Shown here: piece after piece, positions 1-10,929 of the stretch
Numbering within the stretch: the first letter of the stretch is position 1
How the letters are laid out: each line of letters starts with the position of its first letter
Assembly: GCA_003013855.2 (NCBI GenBank)
Contig: ML058406.1
Coordinates: forward strand, 620,001 to 684,000
DNA length: 64,000 bases
Origin: Liriodendron chinense
Lineage: Eukaryota > Streptophyta > Magnoliopsida > Magnoliales > Magnoliaceae
Reading direction: 5' to 3'
The notes under the pieces: generated by a model
Database searches by the model: none
What the model saw: the letters and a program-made list of their open reading frames with translations, nothing else
What the model was told of the DNA's origin: nothing
Position numbers and translations under genes: made by a program

Positions 1-42
1 CGATGTAGTGGGCAATGCAATGTATAAATTGGAGGTTCAACA
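1..42 (-). repeat. E1 3' LTR, inner end only
   Basis: These 42 bases match the outer end of the E1 5' LTR at 6363-6404 and end in the AACA (TGTT on the minus strand) LTR terminus. The rest of the LTR lies outside the window. Confidence 0.9.
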
Positions 43-54
43 CACCCCCCAACC
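43..54 (-). other. E1 polypurine tract
   Basis: On the minus strand this reads GGTTGGGGGGTG, directly abutting the LTR start TGTTGAAC. The same tract abuts the 3' LTRs of E3, E4, E6 and E7. It is the primer for plus-strand DNA synthesis in LTR elements. Confidence 0.85.
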
Positions 55-1297
55 AGCTTTTTGCTAGTCCCGAGCAAAACATGCGTGAAACAATTTCAAA
101 CCTCCGAACCAACTCTCCTCCAGAAACCATGTTTCTATCCATTCCAAGACATACAAGTATAAAATTTGGAGAAACTAGGTGATAGAAATTGCAAGCTTAA
201 ACTCTCAAAGCATAAGAAGTGTCTACATGAAATTCCCGCTGATTGATTGATAAATAGAAGAACTCGAACAATTTCAACCCAGTGTGCATAGTGAAAGTTC
301 ATCTCATGAGTCTCTGGGATTACATTCTTCATAGATTAAGTAAACCAAGGATTTTAAGGTGCACAGAGCAACAACAAGCCTATGACAGGAATTTGCCTTA
401 CCGTCCTTCCGACGGCTTTCACACTACGTCCCATTTCCGGCTTTGGTTACGGTTCAACCATCTCTCGGTTGGTAATAGGTAGCCCTTTTCGAAATTTTCC
501 ACAATTTTTCCTTCATTCATGATTTCATCCTTTCTTTTCCTTTTTCTTCTGATTTAGATAGGATTTTTAAAAATCCATATCTTTCGTTATTTTCCCATGG
601 ACAAGGATGGACAAAATACCTCGGCTTGGTTTCTCAACACCTCTAAATCAAAGTCTAGCTAATCCACAAATCACATAAACCGTTCAACTCATGAAAATCG
701 AGTAATGTGAACTGGGTGTAAAAAGTGTTCAAATTTTCTATCAATCACAACAATAGGGGAGCTAACATATAAAACCATTATGTTGGGAGAAATTCAAGAC
801 CTACAACGTCGCACACTTCGTAACTCCTCTTCCTGTACTCCTATCATCTCGAATGCATGGAAATAAGGTTTTCTAAAAGAGTTTTGAAATTTTAGAAAAT
901 TCAAAAAAAAATTGCGCATATGAAGCTCGAAATGTTGCAAACTGCTAGATGAGGAATCTCATCTCACCCCCCAACCAATTCTTGCATTGTCCTCAATGTA
1001 AAAAGATATGCAATGAGCATGAACATGAGAGCAATGGAAAAATATGAGAGAGTGAGAACAATAGTACCTGAGAGAGCGATTATGAAAGTCTACAACCAAA
1101 CAACTAAAACCTACTAAAACAGTAAAACTAATTAAAACTAAACCTAATCTACGGAAGGCAATAAAGATAACTAACCCGTCCTTGTAAAAAGAGGATCTCC
1201 ATCAGACTAGGAGATCGATTATCATTATAACATCCAAAAGGACAAAATTGAGCAGGATCATCAAGTGGTGTAACAAATTTTTCAGTAGAACTATCCA
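55..1297 (-). other. E1 noncoding region between last ORF and purine tract
   Basis: There is no credible ORF here. Much of the stretch is alignable by eye with the corresponding 3' noncoding regions of E3, E4, E5, E6 and E7. Shared blocks include one around 396-480, with CCGTCC/GACGG and a CCGGTTGG-type motif. Another lies around 595-625 and reads CCATGGACAAGGATGGACAAA. No env-like gene is seen. Confidence 0.7.
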
Positions 1298-1780
1298 CTA
1301 TCCTGCTTTGGAAAGTACATTAGTGACATTGATCATTCTACCCCATTGAAAATCCTGCTGAAAAATTTCAGCGGATTCTTCAACAAAATTGTCACATGTA
1401 CTAGGAAAGGAGAATTTCATAGGTTGGAAATCATTGAATATGGATCTCCTTTCCTTCTTGTCTGGGCGAAAATTATTCAAGTACGGATCATCCCAGAAGT
1501 GTTCTTCGGTTTGTACAAACCAAAGAGATGTGGAGACTTGTATTTCTTCTTCACAAGTCGATATGATCTCCACAAAATCAGATTTCACCGGTGCTTCCAC
1601 AATTGATTTTTCAGTTTGGCATTTTGTGGAAAGAAGCTTTTTGGGCACCGGAGGGGTCTCCTTCAAAGCATGCACAATATCCTGAATCGTGGGATCATCC
1701 CAATCTTCAAAATACGCTAAACATTCCTCTAGAGTGTAGGAGACTTCATCGGAGGAAGTGTTCAGATTTGGACCTTTCAT
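1298..1780 (-). CDS. E1 acidic ORF of unknown function, in place of pol
   Basis: This is a 160-codon frame from the ATG at 1780. I do not recognise a domain. It is rich in Glu and Asp and starts with a segment (LEECLAYFEDWDDP, then IVHAL) resembling the acidic linker that follows protease in E4 and E6 (LETCLAHF, then EIVHAL). The open frame continues upstream of the ATG for a few codons to a stop. It could be a second, duplicated copy of the linker that became its own ORF, or the end of a gag-protease-linker polyprotein broken by a frameshift near 1850. It occupies the position where RT begins in the full-length relatives. No nucleic-acid-binding or catalytic motif is visible. Confidence 0.5.
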   Translation of the reverse strand: MKGPNLNTSSDEVSYTLEECLAYFEDWDDPTIQDIVHALKETPPVPKKLLSTKCQTEKSIVEAPVKSDFVEIISTCEEEIQVSTSLWFVQTEEHFWDDPYLNNFRPDKKERRSIFNDFQPMKFSFPSTCDNFVEESAEIFQQDFQWGRMINVTNVLSKAG

Positions 1781-1852
1781 GTTTTCCTCCTTCTCAGAAT
1801 TTTGTGTAGGTTGGAGTGGGTCCTCAACCTCTACACTTTAAAAAATTGGCCT

Positions 1853-2640
1853 CTATGTAGGCAAGTCAAGCACCAATTCTTCTAAATCCTGCACAACAAA
1901 TTTGTGTAAATCAGAAATTGGTGACTTGTCACTTGAATTTTCAGAAATTGACACTTCCAAGGTCTTAATAAAATGAGAATTAGATTCATCCTTAGAATGT
2001 GTCAAACATGTCCCCAAACTTTCAGGTAGATCATGTTGGAAAAACCCCCCATCATCCATGGATTCTATCATGTTTACCTCATGGGGGCCATCATTGTCGT
2101 CCCAATCCTCAAAGGGATCAAAGCTAACAACATCTAGAGGATTAAAATTCTGCCTCAAAGTGAACTCCTCTTCCACGATTGAATCAATCAAATCAACCTC
2201 GTGGACATCATCATCATCCCTATGCCTTTTGCCTAAGTGGAACACATTCACCTCCAACGTCATGTTCCCAAAGGACATTTGCATCACTCCATTCCGGCAA
2301 TTTATGATTGCGTTTGAAGTGGCAAGGAATGGGCGGCCTAATATCACCGGTATTTGAGTGCTAGCATCCAAAACCGGTTGTGTGTCCAAGACGATAAAAT
2401 CTACCGGGTAGTAGAATTTGTCAACTTGGACTAGAACATCCTCAACTATCCCCCTCGGTACACGGATAGATCTATCAGGGAGTTGCAACGTGGTTTTGGT
2501 GGGTTTTAATTCACCAAGATCCAATTGCTCATATACCGAGTATGGGATCAAGTTCACACTCGCTCCCAAATCTAGCAAGGCACGCTCAATCCGGTAGTCT
2601 CCAATGATACATGAGATGGTGGGACTACCGGGATCTTTGA
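1853..2640 (-). pseudogene. E1 aspartic protease and linker, frameshifted from gag
   Basis: Retropepsin that would process the E1 polyprotein. The catalytic motif is DLGAS, with the Asp codon at 2570-2572, followed by the conserved [11 protein letters not shown] and an [12 protein letters not shown] flap and C-terminal region, as in the other copies. It is cut off from gag by the T/G homopolymer at 2642-2677. An apparent longer ORF reading through that tract (Pro and Lys runs) is an artefact of the homopolymer. The linker after protease is longer and more acidic than in E4 or E6. It ends at a stop at 1853 without entering RT. The active-site residues themselves are intact. Confidence 0.8.
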
Positions 2641-2641
2641 A

Positions 2642-2677
2642 TTTTTTTTTTTTTTTTTTTGGGGGGGGGGGGGGGGG
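2642..2677. repeat. Homopolymer pair T19 then G17
   Basis: E4, E5 and E6 have only four T and four to five G at this position in protease. The tract breaks the gag-protease frame. It is either true slippage expansion or a sequencing or assembly error, since such adjoining runs are hard to read. Confidence 0.8.
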
Positions 2678-4524
2678 TCTTTTGAGTGAGAATGGCACTC
2701 ACTTGCTCATTTAAGAAGGCCTTTTGCTGCACATTATATTTCCGTTTTGTTGTGCATAGGTCCTTTAGAAACTTGGCATAAGAGGGGATTTGTTTGATGG
2801 CGTCAAGCAAAGGGATGTTAATCTTGACTTGTCTGAAAATCTCTAGAATATCATGAGAGTTTGGAAGAGATTTTGGGGCAACCAATCTCGAAGGGAATGG
2901 TGCTACGGGCTTGTAAATGCGTTCCGGTTCTTGTGGGGCTAAGTTAGATCCATCCTCATCCTCAGAATTTACCGGATCATTAGGCTCATCGGCCTTCACC
3001 GGAATAGATTTGTCAATTTGTTTACCACTTCTAAGAGTGGTGATGGATTTGGCTTGCTCCATGTATTGGTTGGAAGGATTAGGAATGATCACTTCATGTA
3101 CTTGCTTTGGATTGGGCTGAGGTTGGGCCGGAAAGGTCCCTTCCCTAGCATTCAAGCGTCCCTTAATCTCATCAACCGAGACTTTAAGCTCTTGGAACAT
3201 TTGCTGATTTGTTTGATTGATTTGCGTTTGCCCTTGTATAAACGCTTTCAAGGTATCCTCCATTGAGAATTGAGGTGGGGCTATATTTTTCATGGGTGGC
3301 CCTCTTTGAGAGTTGGTAGGATTGCCCGTAGGAGCATTCTTCCAACTGAAATTTGGGTGGTTCTTCCAACTGTCATTGTAGGTATTACCCACCGGTCCAT
3401 TGAAGGGCCGTTGATACCCATATGTGGCATTTGCATGTTCATGTAATACCTCTTGAAATGCAGGAATTGTGGGACAATCTTGCGTAGGGTGTAAATCGGT
3501 GAGACAAATCCCACATATGGTTTCAATAGCTTCATTGGACTTTGGAACTCCACTTTTACTAAGTTCCATGGCCTCAACCTTCCTTGTGAGGTTGGCTATC
3601 CTTGCATTCACGTCGTCTTCCTCCTTAAGGATATAATTCCCTCCTTTCTCTTGAATAAGCTTGGGGTTATTTGGTTTATCCGAGGTATCCCAAGATTGGG
3701 CATTTTCAGCCAACATGTCCAAGTAACTCCAAGCCTCATCTGGATTTTTACTCATAAACTCGCCATTGCACATCATCTCTACAAATTGGCGCATATTAGA
3801 ACTTAATCCATCATTGAAAAAATTTATAATTCGCCAACTCTCATAGCCATGATGTGGGCAAGCAAGTAGGAGGTCCTTAAATCTCTCCCAACATTGAAAA
3901 AAAGATTCACCCTCTTTAGCCGAGAAATTCATTATGGCTCTTCGAAGGGTGTTCGTTTTATGAGCCGGGAAGAATTTTTTCAAGAATTCCCGGGTCATCT
4001 CAATCCATGACCCAATCGAATGTGGTCTAAGAGAGTGAAGCCAATCTTTGGCTCTTTCTTTCAATGAAAAGGGAAAAAGTTTAAGTCTAATGGTATCTTC
4101 TGAAACATTGGCGTACTGCAAGGTAGCCACCACTTCTTCAAATTCTTTCAAGTGTAGATATGGGCGGTCAGAGTCTAGCCCATGGAACTTTGGTAAGAGT
4201 TGAATTACACCCGGCATTATGTCAATGTTTCCCCCGTTTGGTGGTATAACCACACAAGAGGGTGTAATTACACGGGCTAGTTGTAGGTAATCCCGCAATG
4301 ATCTCAGTGGAGGAACATTATGTACCTCATTCTCTCCTACTCCTTCTTGATTTGCATTTGTAGTTGGAGTAGGGGGGAGGATTCCTTAAAGGTATTTGAT
4401 CCATACTCCCCAAACTTTCACAATGCTCTTGGTAATTTCGGACTCGTCTATGGACTGACAATGGTCCAACTAAACCACCTTCAGATTGGAGACGATTTGA
4501 GTGGTTACGTTCCCAACGGGACAT
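2678..4524 (-). pseudogene. E1 gag (two frames)
   Basis: Athila-type Gag, the particle protein that packages the element RNA. The start is the ATG at 4522-4524 (MSRWERNHSN), shared with E5 and E6. A length change in the C-rich run near 4370 shifts the frame, and the second frame resumes at MRDYLQ (4298). The retrotransposon gag core ([16 protein letters not shown] through [14 protein letters not shown]) is intact. A CCHC knuckle of the form CX2CX4HX4C (CGIC, then H, then C) lies near 3500. The C-terminal third is Pro/Gln-rich with the conserved TTLRSGK motif before protease. The lesions are one frameshift near the N-terminus and the homopolymer at the protease boundary. Confidence 0.85.
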
Positions 4525-4776
4525 AAAGCACTCAACAAAAACTCCACTAGTCCTAAATCCTAGAAATCTGAAATTAATCTGAAAATAGAAAATCTGTAAA
4601 AAGCTAAGTTAGAAAGGTATCACCTGATGCGCTTTTAACTAGAGAAGAAATCCTACAAAACAAAACAATTTGTTAGTTCTAAAAAAAATCAGAAAACCTA
4701 TCTACTTCTACTTCTACAGCCACTAAAACAATTTGAAAATCGTTATCTAAAATCCCCGGCAACGGTGCCAAAAACT
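4525..4776 (-). promoter_or_regulatory. E1 untranslated leader with tRNA-Asp primer binding site
   Basis: The primer site at 4753-4770 is complementary to the 3' end of plant tRNA-Asp with one mismatch (TGGCACC for TGGCGCC on the minus strand). It lies six bases inside the LTR end. The leader between primer site and gag ATG is noncoding and carries a TTTTGTAG pyrimidine-AG motif near its 3' part, also seen in E6 and E8. Confidence 0.85.
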
Positions 4777-5578
4777 TGTTCGCTCGCCTCAAGTGTAAGG
4801 CTGCGATGCAGTAATAAAACTCGGTAAGACCGAGGTCGATCCACAGGGAATTAGAAACAACTTTCAAACTATTTTAGCAACTAAGTTTTGCAAGAAGTAG
4901 GATTCAATTGAGTAATTAAACTAAAACAGTAACTTAATGGAAAATCAGTAATTTAAGGTACTAAGGCATTCAAGGATCCACTTGTAGCAATCTCATGTCA
5001 ATCCAATCAATCCAAGTAGAGAACACAACTAGATTTGAAGTCCTATCTCTCATCTAGTTGGAAAATAAAGCATTCAAACACATTCAATTCTACTCAAGCT
5101 GAACTTCCAAGTTCTAGTCCCATTCAACACATGTAGGATTCGAAATCATAGCTTTCGGAGTAACAGCCATGCCTATGGACTATGGCTTGCTCAAGGGTTA
5201 CCATAATTCGAACCTAGGCAAACACAATATGATAATCTCAGAGAATTGCAAGGAATCCATGTCCGGAGCACATGAACTCTCATAAAACATCTCAAACTAC
5301 CAACATAAGGGACTAAAATAAATAAAAATCCAAACTTGAATTGAAATTACTTGAATTAAACTGAATCAAACATGAAATTAGCTACAAGCTTCACCTCTCA
5401 GCCCTAGCTGAGAGATTCTAGCCGAGCATTGTCATACTACAACTAGAACTCATAAAAGAAAGCATAAAAACTAGAAAAACTGAAAATTGGAGGGTTGCAG
5501 ACGCTCCACGACAGCTTCCTCTCTCTAGAACCACGTCCCTTAGCTTCTATGATACCCTAGGAAGAGCCCCTAGGTGTC

Positions 5579-5586
5579 CTTTTATA
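5579..5586 (-). promoter_or_regulatory. TATA box of E1 LTR
   Basis: TATAAAAG on the minus strand, followed downstream by the CACCTAGGG block found after every TATA in this LTR group. A perfect GCGTAA-GG-TTACGC palindrome lies 38 bases upstream. Confidence 0.8.
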
Positions 5587-5691
5587 GTGGGGAAGCTCTG
5601 TTGCGTAAGAATCTTCCAGAACTTGCGTAAGGTTACGCACTGCGCAGAGAAAATCGGAGCCAGACTTGGAAATTTCTAATCTGGGCGCATT

Positions 5692-6101
5692 GTCGATTGA
5701 TAGCTCAGACCGGCCGATCAATCGCTGGTTCAAATAACTATAAAAATTGCATTTTTTGAATCTGGCGATTAATCAACTAGCTGAGAGATCAATCGGTCAC
5801 TTCTGGCGATCAATCGATCAATGTCCAGCGATCAATCGGAGGGTGCAAAAAGTGTCCAAAGAGTTTTTTTCCAAATTTCTTAAAAATCTGCATTCTAGCG
5901 ATTGATCTATGGGATGGGCGATCAATCACTCAGGCTGGGCGATCAATCGCTCAAGCCGGGCGATCAATCGCAATTCTTTACTTCACTCCAGAAACAATTT
6001 TTTCAAATTTTTGCTGTGAGCGATCAGTCGCTCAAGTCTGTTGATCAATCGCTCAAGCTGAGCGATCAATCGACGGATCAATCTCTGGATCAATCTTCAG
6101 A
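5692..6101 (-). repeat. GATC-type inverted-repeat array in U3
   Basis: About 15 copies of GATCAATCG-like words lie within roughly 410 bp. The commonest unit is GCGAT, two bases, then ATCGC, so each copy is itself a small dyad. Some extend outward into TGAGCG and CGCTCA arms. The homologous array is in E8 (61785-62175). No such array is in E3, E4, E5, E6 or E7. Confidence 0.85.
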
Positions 6102-6404
6102 AACTGCAACTTTCTGCATTTTGCTTTTATGCCTCAGCAGCTCTGCACTTCAATTTTTTCTGGCCCTGCCAGGTCTTTTAACATGATTTCTTCTGTGTTT
6201 TTCTGTGTTTTTCTTCTTCTCTCTTTGGTCTTCCTTCAACCTTCATCCAATTATTCTAAATGGATATTTTTAGTCTCCAATTGGGTGAATTCCGCTCTCA
6301 TTCCTGAATAAAAAATCATGCATTAAATGGGCCTTTTAAACATGAAAACCATGCATATAATGCGATGTAGTGGGCAATGCAATGTATAAATTGGAGGTTC
6401 AACA

Positions 6405-6793
6405 GTTACTTCGAAGGGTATGATTTTGAAATCTACATGTGTTGAATGGAACTAGAACTTGGAAGTTCAACTTGAATGGAATTGAATGTGTTTGAAGGCT
6501 TTATTTTCCAACTAGATGAGAGATAGGACTTCAAATCTTGTTGTGCGTTATACTTGGATTGATTAGATTAACATGGGATTGCTACAAATGGATCCTTGAA
6601 TGCCTTAGTACCTTAAATTACTAGTTTTCATTAAGTTACTGTTTTAGTTTAATTGCTCAATTGAATCCTCATATCTATTGCAAACTGAGTTGCTGGAATA
6701 GTTTGAAAGTTGTTTCTAATTCCCTGTGGATCGACCTCGGTCTTACCGAGTTTTATTACTACATTGCAGCCTTACAGTTGAGGCGAGCGAACA
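6405..6793 (+). repeat. E2: 3' half of an LTR, cut by E1
   Basis: It begins inside the R/U5 part (GTTACTTCGAAGG, compare GTTACTCCG in other LTRs) and runs to the normal LTR end GCGAACA at 6793. The missing 5' part should lie left of E1. It abuts E3 pol sequence (ACTATCTTGCTAC) that E7 shows as continuous, so E2 inserted into E3 before E1 inserted into E2. Confidence 0.85.
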
Positions 6794-8069
6794 ACTATCT
6801 TGCTACAGGTACAATTCCGACACATTGGAAAAAGTAAGATAAGGACAAGTTCTTCAACGAGGTGAGAAAATTCCTATGGGACGACCCATACTTATTCAAG
6901 TATAGTCCCGATCAAATCATAAGGAGATGTGTGCCGGATGATGAACAATAAAGTATCATCTCCTTTTGTCATTCTCAGGCGTGTGGTGGCCACTTTTTAG
7001 CTAAGAAGACCACAACCAAAATTCTGCAAAGTGGGTTTTATTGGCCCACCATGTTCAAGGACACCCATGAGTTTTGTAAAGCATGCGAACCTTGTTAGAA
7101 ATTGGGAGGAATAGAACATAGAAATATGATGCCACTCAATCCCATCTTACCAATTGAAATTTTTTATTGTTGGGGCATCGATTTCATGGGTCCATTCCCA
7201 TCTTCTTTCGGAAATCTATATAGCTTGCTTGCCGTTGACTATGTTTCAAAATGGGTCGAGGCGATTCCATGCTGGAACAATGACCATAAGACAGTCATTC
7301 GTTTCTTAAAAGAAAATATCCTTTCCCGGTTTGGAACACCACGAGTCATTATAAGCGATGAAGGGTCTCATTTTTGTAATCGCCCGTTTGAAGCCTTAAT
7401 GAAAAAATATGGCATCAATCACAAGGTGAGCACTCCCTATCACCCATACACAAGTGGACAAGCTGAGATATCCAATAAGGAAATTAAACATATTTTGGAG
7501 AAAACAGTGAACCCCGATCGCAAAGATTGGTCGCTTCGACTTACCGATGCACTCTGGGCTTACCGTACAGCTTTCAAGACCCCATTGGAATGTCTTCCTA
7601 TAGACTTGTCTATGGGAAAGCTTGTCACTTTCCCGTGGAGTTGGAACATAGGGCATATTGGGCGCTAAAGAAGATGAATTTTGATTCTGACAAGGCATGC
7701 TCGTTGCGCAAACTTCAATTGAATGAACTTGTGGAACTCCGGAACGATGCTTATGAAAATGCGAGAATTTACAAGGACAGGACGAAGGTGTTCCATGATA
7801 GGAACATCCTTCGTAAGACCTTCACGATCAACCAAAAGGACCTTATGTATAATTCTCGATTACATTTATTTTCGGAGAAATTGAGGTCTCAATGGACCGG
7901 TCCTTTCATTGTGAAAACTGTTTATCCATATGGGACCGTCGAATTGTTGAATCCAAGGACCAGTAATATCTTTACAGCAAATGGTCAACGCCTAAAGCCG
8001 TTCTTCGAGAATTTTTCTTCAGAAGGTATGTCCATACCTCTAACTAATCCTGTGTATCAGGATACTTGA
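6794..8069 (+). pseudogene. E3 integrase (3' part of pol), decayed
   Basis: Integrase of an Athila-type element. The zinc-binding HHCC region (GGHF, then FCKAC) is followed by the catalytic core: [11 protein letters not shown] has the first Asp, ISDEGSHF the second, and TSGQAEIS the Glu. A GPF-type C-terminal domain (QWTGPFIVK) and the terminus NPVYQDT at 8069 follow. In-frame stops occur near 6836, 6949 and 7097 relative to E7. A frameshift near 7590 moves the rest ([19 protein letters not shown]) into another frame. The number of lesions marks it as much older than E4, E6 or E7. It is not functional. Confidence 0.85.
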
Positions 8070-9203
8070 TCTCTTAGTCTGATGGAGGATGGAGGTATAG
8101 AGTAGTTAGGATTAGGATTTTGTTGCTTTTTGTTTGCTTTTTCTTAAGTTTGTTAGAAGGAGGTAGAATTCCAGACTTTGTTCTCTCAGGTAATATCATT
8201 CCTTACTCCCTTTATTTTATAATTGCTCTCATGTTTTGCCTATTGCATATCTTTTACATTAAGGACATTGCAAGATTTGGTTAGGGGGTGCAGGATCACT
8301 AGGATGAATCTAGTGTTTTGTAACATCTCGAGCAATATGACGAAGATTTTTTAGATTTTTTCTAAAAATTCAAAACTCCATTAGAAAACTTTGGTTCTAT
8401 GCATTCGGGATGGTGTAAGTATAAGAAAAGGAGAGGCGAAGTGAGTGATGTTAAATACTTTGAACATTCTTTAAGGTACTAGTCTTGTATGTGAATTCCC
8501 CTAATTTTATGAATGATAGAACTTTTGAACACTTTTACACCTAGTTCACTTCACATGATTCTTATGTTTTAAAAGGATTATTAGATTTGTGGATTAGCTA
8601 AGTTTGGATTTGAGGTGTTGGGAAACTAAGCCAGGGTACTTTGTCCATCCTTGTCCATGGGAAAATAATGAAAGATATGGATTTCTAAAAATTATATCTA
8701 ATGAAAAAGAAAACGGAAAGGAATGATGAAAGTATGGGAATGATGGAGAATATGGTGGAAAATTCTGAAAAGGGCTACCTATTACCAACCGGGGGATGGT
8801 CTACCCGTAACTAAAGCCGGAAAGGGGAAGTAGTGTGAAAGCCATTGGAAGGACGGTAAGGCAAATTCTTGTCAAAGGTTTGTTATTACTCGGTGCACCT
8901 TGAACTCCATAACTTAGCTAGATTATGAAGAAGATAATCCCGAATTCCCATGAGATGAGCATTCACTGAGCACACTAGGTTAAATTGTTCAAATACTTCT
9001 GTTTATGAATCAATCAGCGGGAAATCCATGTGAGTACTTGTTACGCTCTTGACAGTTTAAGGTTTCAACCTCTATCACTTAGTTTTTCCTATTTTTGCAC
9101 TTACATGTCTTAGAGTGTATAGATACATAGTTTCTAAAGGAGAGTTGGGTTTTGGAGGAATGAATTGTTTTATGCATGTTTTGCTCGGGACTAGCAAAAT
9201 GCT
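8070..9203 (+). other. E3 noncoding region between pol and purine tract
   Basis: About 1.13 kb without a credible ORF. It is homologous to the same region of E7 (35972-37095), including the blocks with CCATCCTTGTCCATGGG and GGAAGGACGGTAAGG. I see no env-like gene. Confidence 0.7.
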
Positions 9204-9215
9204 GGTTGGGGGGTG

Positions 9216-10743
9216 TGTTGAGTGCTTAAATGTGTATATTCTAACCCCATTTCATCACTAACTACGCATGGTTTTCAAGCTTTAAGACTATTCTAATGCG
9301 TGATTTTATGATTGTAGGAATGAGAGGGACTCCGCCCAATTGATGATTAAAAAAATCTATTTGGGAGCCTTGGATGAAGACCTAAGGTGGGCCAAAGAAA
9401 GAAGAAAGCAAAGAGAGAAGAGGAGATAAGAAAGAAAGAAGCAAAAGTGAAAAGGGGAAGCCATGACTGGTCTTGACCGGTCGTCCAAGAGGTCACGACT
9501 GGTCTAGACCGGTCGGCCACCTCCTCCAAACTCTCTGGAGGTTGAATACAATAGGGCTTACCGGTCTTGACCGGTCGACCAGAGCCTGCCCACCTCCAAA
9601 ATACACGCTGGACTGTCCCAAACAGGCTAGACCAGTTGTAACCGGTCGGCTAGTGTCATTTCAGCAATACACCAACGACTTCCTCTTGAAGCTCCGATTT
9701 TCTAGCGCAGTGCATAAGTGCCACGCAAATCTGGAAGATTCTGAGGCGGTGAAGCCTCTCCACTATAAAAGGGGACCTAGGGATTGTAGCTAGGGCATCC
9801 TAGGAGAGATCTACGAAGGTGGGAGGCGGCGGAAGTAGGATTCGGAGTTCCACAACTCCCTCTATTTTGTGTTTTCTAGTTTATGTTTTTAGTTGTTTTC
9901 ATGTTTCCTTGGATCATGAACGGCTAAACCTCTTAGTTAGGGCTAAGAGGTGAAGCTTGTAGTGAATCTAAGATGCTTTAATTCGTTTTATGTTGGTTTC
10001 AAGTTGGATTTATTGAAGAACAATGGTTTATAGAAGTTCGAATAAAGTTCTAAGTAGTTTTTCTTTGTCTTATGATGACTCATGGATTTTTGGAAGAATT
10101 GCTTGAGTTCTTAATGGTTTTGCACAGTTCTAGACTTGTACGCTCTGAGGAATTGGATTCAATACGCTCTAGACTTGGAATTGCATGTGGGAACTTCAAC
10201 CAAAGTTCTACCTTTTTGTACTAGTTTCTGAATTATGTGTTGATGGTATATGTGATTTGAATGAAGTTCAAATCATGATATAGTTATGCTTTGTGATAGA
10301 GTTTAATGATGATTATGATTGTGATTTTAACCTATTGGAACTAGGATTGACCTATGCAATTGAGTGTGCTCAAGTCCTAACTTGAATTGAGGGAATCATA
10401 TATAGAATCACACATATGATAGATTGTGTAATACAACCGCTCTATCATCCGACTAGATAGGATTTAATTTCGATTCTAGTTGTGTAATTAGGAAACCACA
10501 GTGAATTATGCATTGAGGATGGCTACAAGTAGATCCTTGGACCCCTAGTGCTTCCTTATATTGATTACATTTAATTTTAGTTTAAGAATTCTATCTACAT
10601 TCGATTTTAGAAATCTGTTTTGTTAATTCTCAAGTAGAGAACATTAGAAGTAATTTTGTGAATTCCTAACAAGTCCCTGAGATCGACCTCGGTCTTACCG
10701 AGATTATTACTGCATCGCAACCCTACACTTGGGGAAGCGAACA
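9216..10743 (+). repeat. E3 3' LTR (1528 bp)
   Basis: It starts TGTTGAGTGC directly after the purine tract GGTTGGGGGGTG (9204-9215) and ends GCGAACA. Decayed GACCGGTC/GACTGGTC dyads lie at about 9463-9650, a TATA box at 9764-9771, the leader hairpin at 9929-9950 and the terminal CTCGGT/ACCGAG hairpin near 10690. Many arms are mismatched, in keeping with its age. Confidence 0.88.
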
Positions 10744-10885
10744 GTGTCTTTTAAGCATCCATTCATACAGTCACTCTCTCATTCCTACAAACACAAAACC
10801 ATGCATTATATAAGTATTTAACATAGAAACCATGCAATATATGTGATGAATTGGGGTTGGAATATGTAATATTCATGGCTCGACA
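10744..10885 (-). repeat. LTR outer-end fragment
   Basis: On the minus strand it starts TGTCGAGCC and continues with ATTCCAACCCCAATTCATCAC, a diverged match to the start of E7-type LTRs. Only about 140 bp remain. The rest was probably lost or separated when E3 inserted. Confidence 0.7.
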
Positions 10886-10929
10886 CCAATCCTCCCACTC
10901 GGCCTTTGTGCCTTGTTTAGGAGGTATAT

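Larger units (their letters stand above)
1..6404 (-). mobile_element. E1: Athila-type LTR element lacking RT and integrase
   Basis: The element runs from a 42-bp remnant of its 3' LTR at the window edge to the outer end of its 5' LTR at 6404. In minus-strand order it has the 5' LTR, a tRNA-Asp primer site, gag, protease, a short acidic ORF, about 1.25 kb of noncoding DNA, the purine tract and the 3' LTR. With two equal LTRs it would be about 8.0 kb. No RT, RNase H or integrase is present between protease and LTR, so it must use enzymes from relatives. It sits inside another LTR (E2). The right flank begins GTTAC, but the matching left flank is outside the window. Confidence 0.88.
4777..6404 (-). 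repeat. E1 5' LTR (1628 bp, GATC-array type)
   Basis: It is bounded by TGTT and AACA. On the minus strand it starts TGTTGAACCTCC and ends GCGAACA next to the primer-site spacer. It contains the array of GCGAT/ATCGC inverted repeats (5692-6101), a GCGTAA/TTACGC palindrome (5625-5638), a TATA box (5579-5586), a leader hairpin (5394-5415) and the terminal hairpin (4820-4834). The LTR ends closely resemble those of E4 and E6, while the middle array is unrelated to theirs. Confidence 0.93.
6794..10743 (+). mobile_element. E3: old Athila-type element, 3' half
   Basis: This is the integrase part of pol, a 3' noncoding region, a purine tract (9204-9215) and the 3' LTR. It belongs to the E7 subfamily: the LTR starts TGTTGAG and the integrase has KWVEAIPC and NPVYQD-type sequence. 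Its upstream portion is outside the window beyond E1/E2. Confidence 0.85.

Noticed and set aside
43..1297. An env-like gene in E1
   Set aside because: There are no long ORF, signal peptide or membrane segments. The region matches the noncoding 3' part of the other elements.
5902..6186. A 94-codon ORF with repeated DQSL words
   Set aside because: The repeat comes from GATCAATCGCTC array units. It is not a protein gene.
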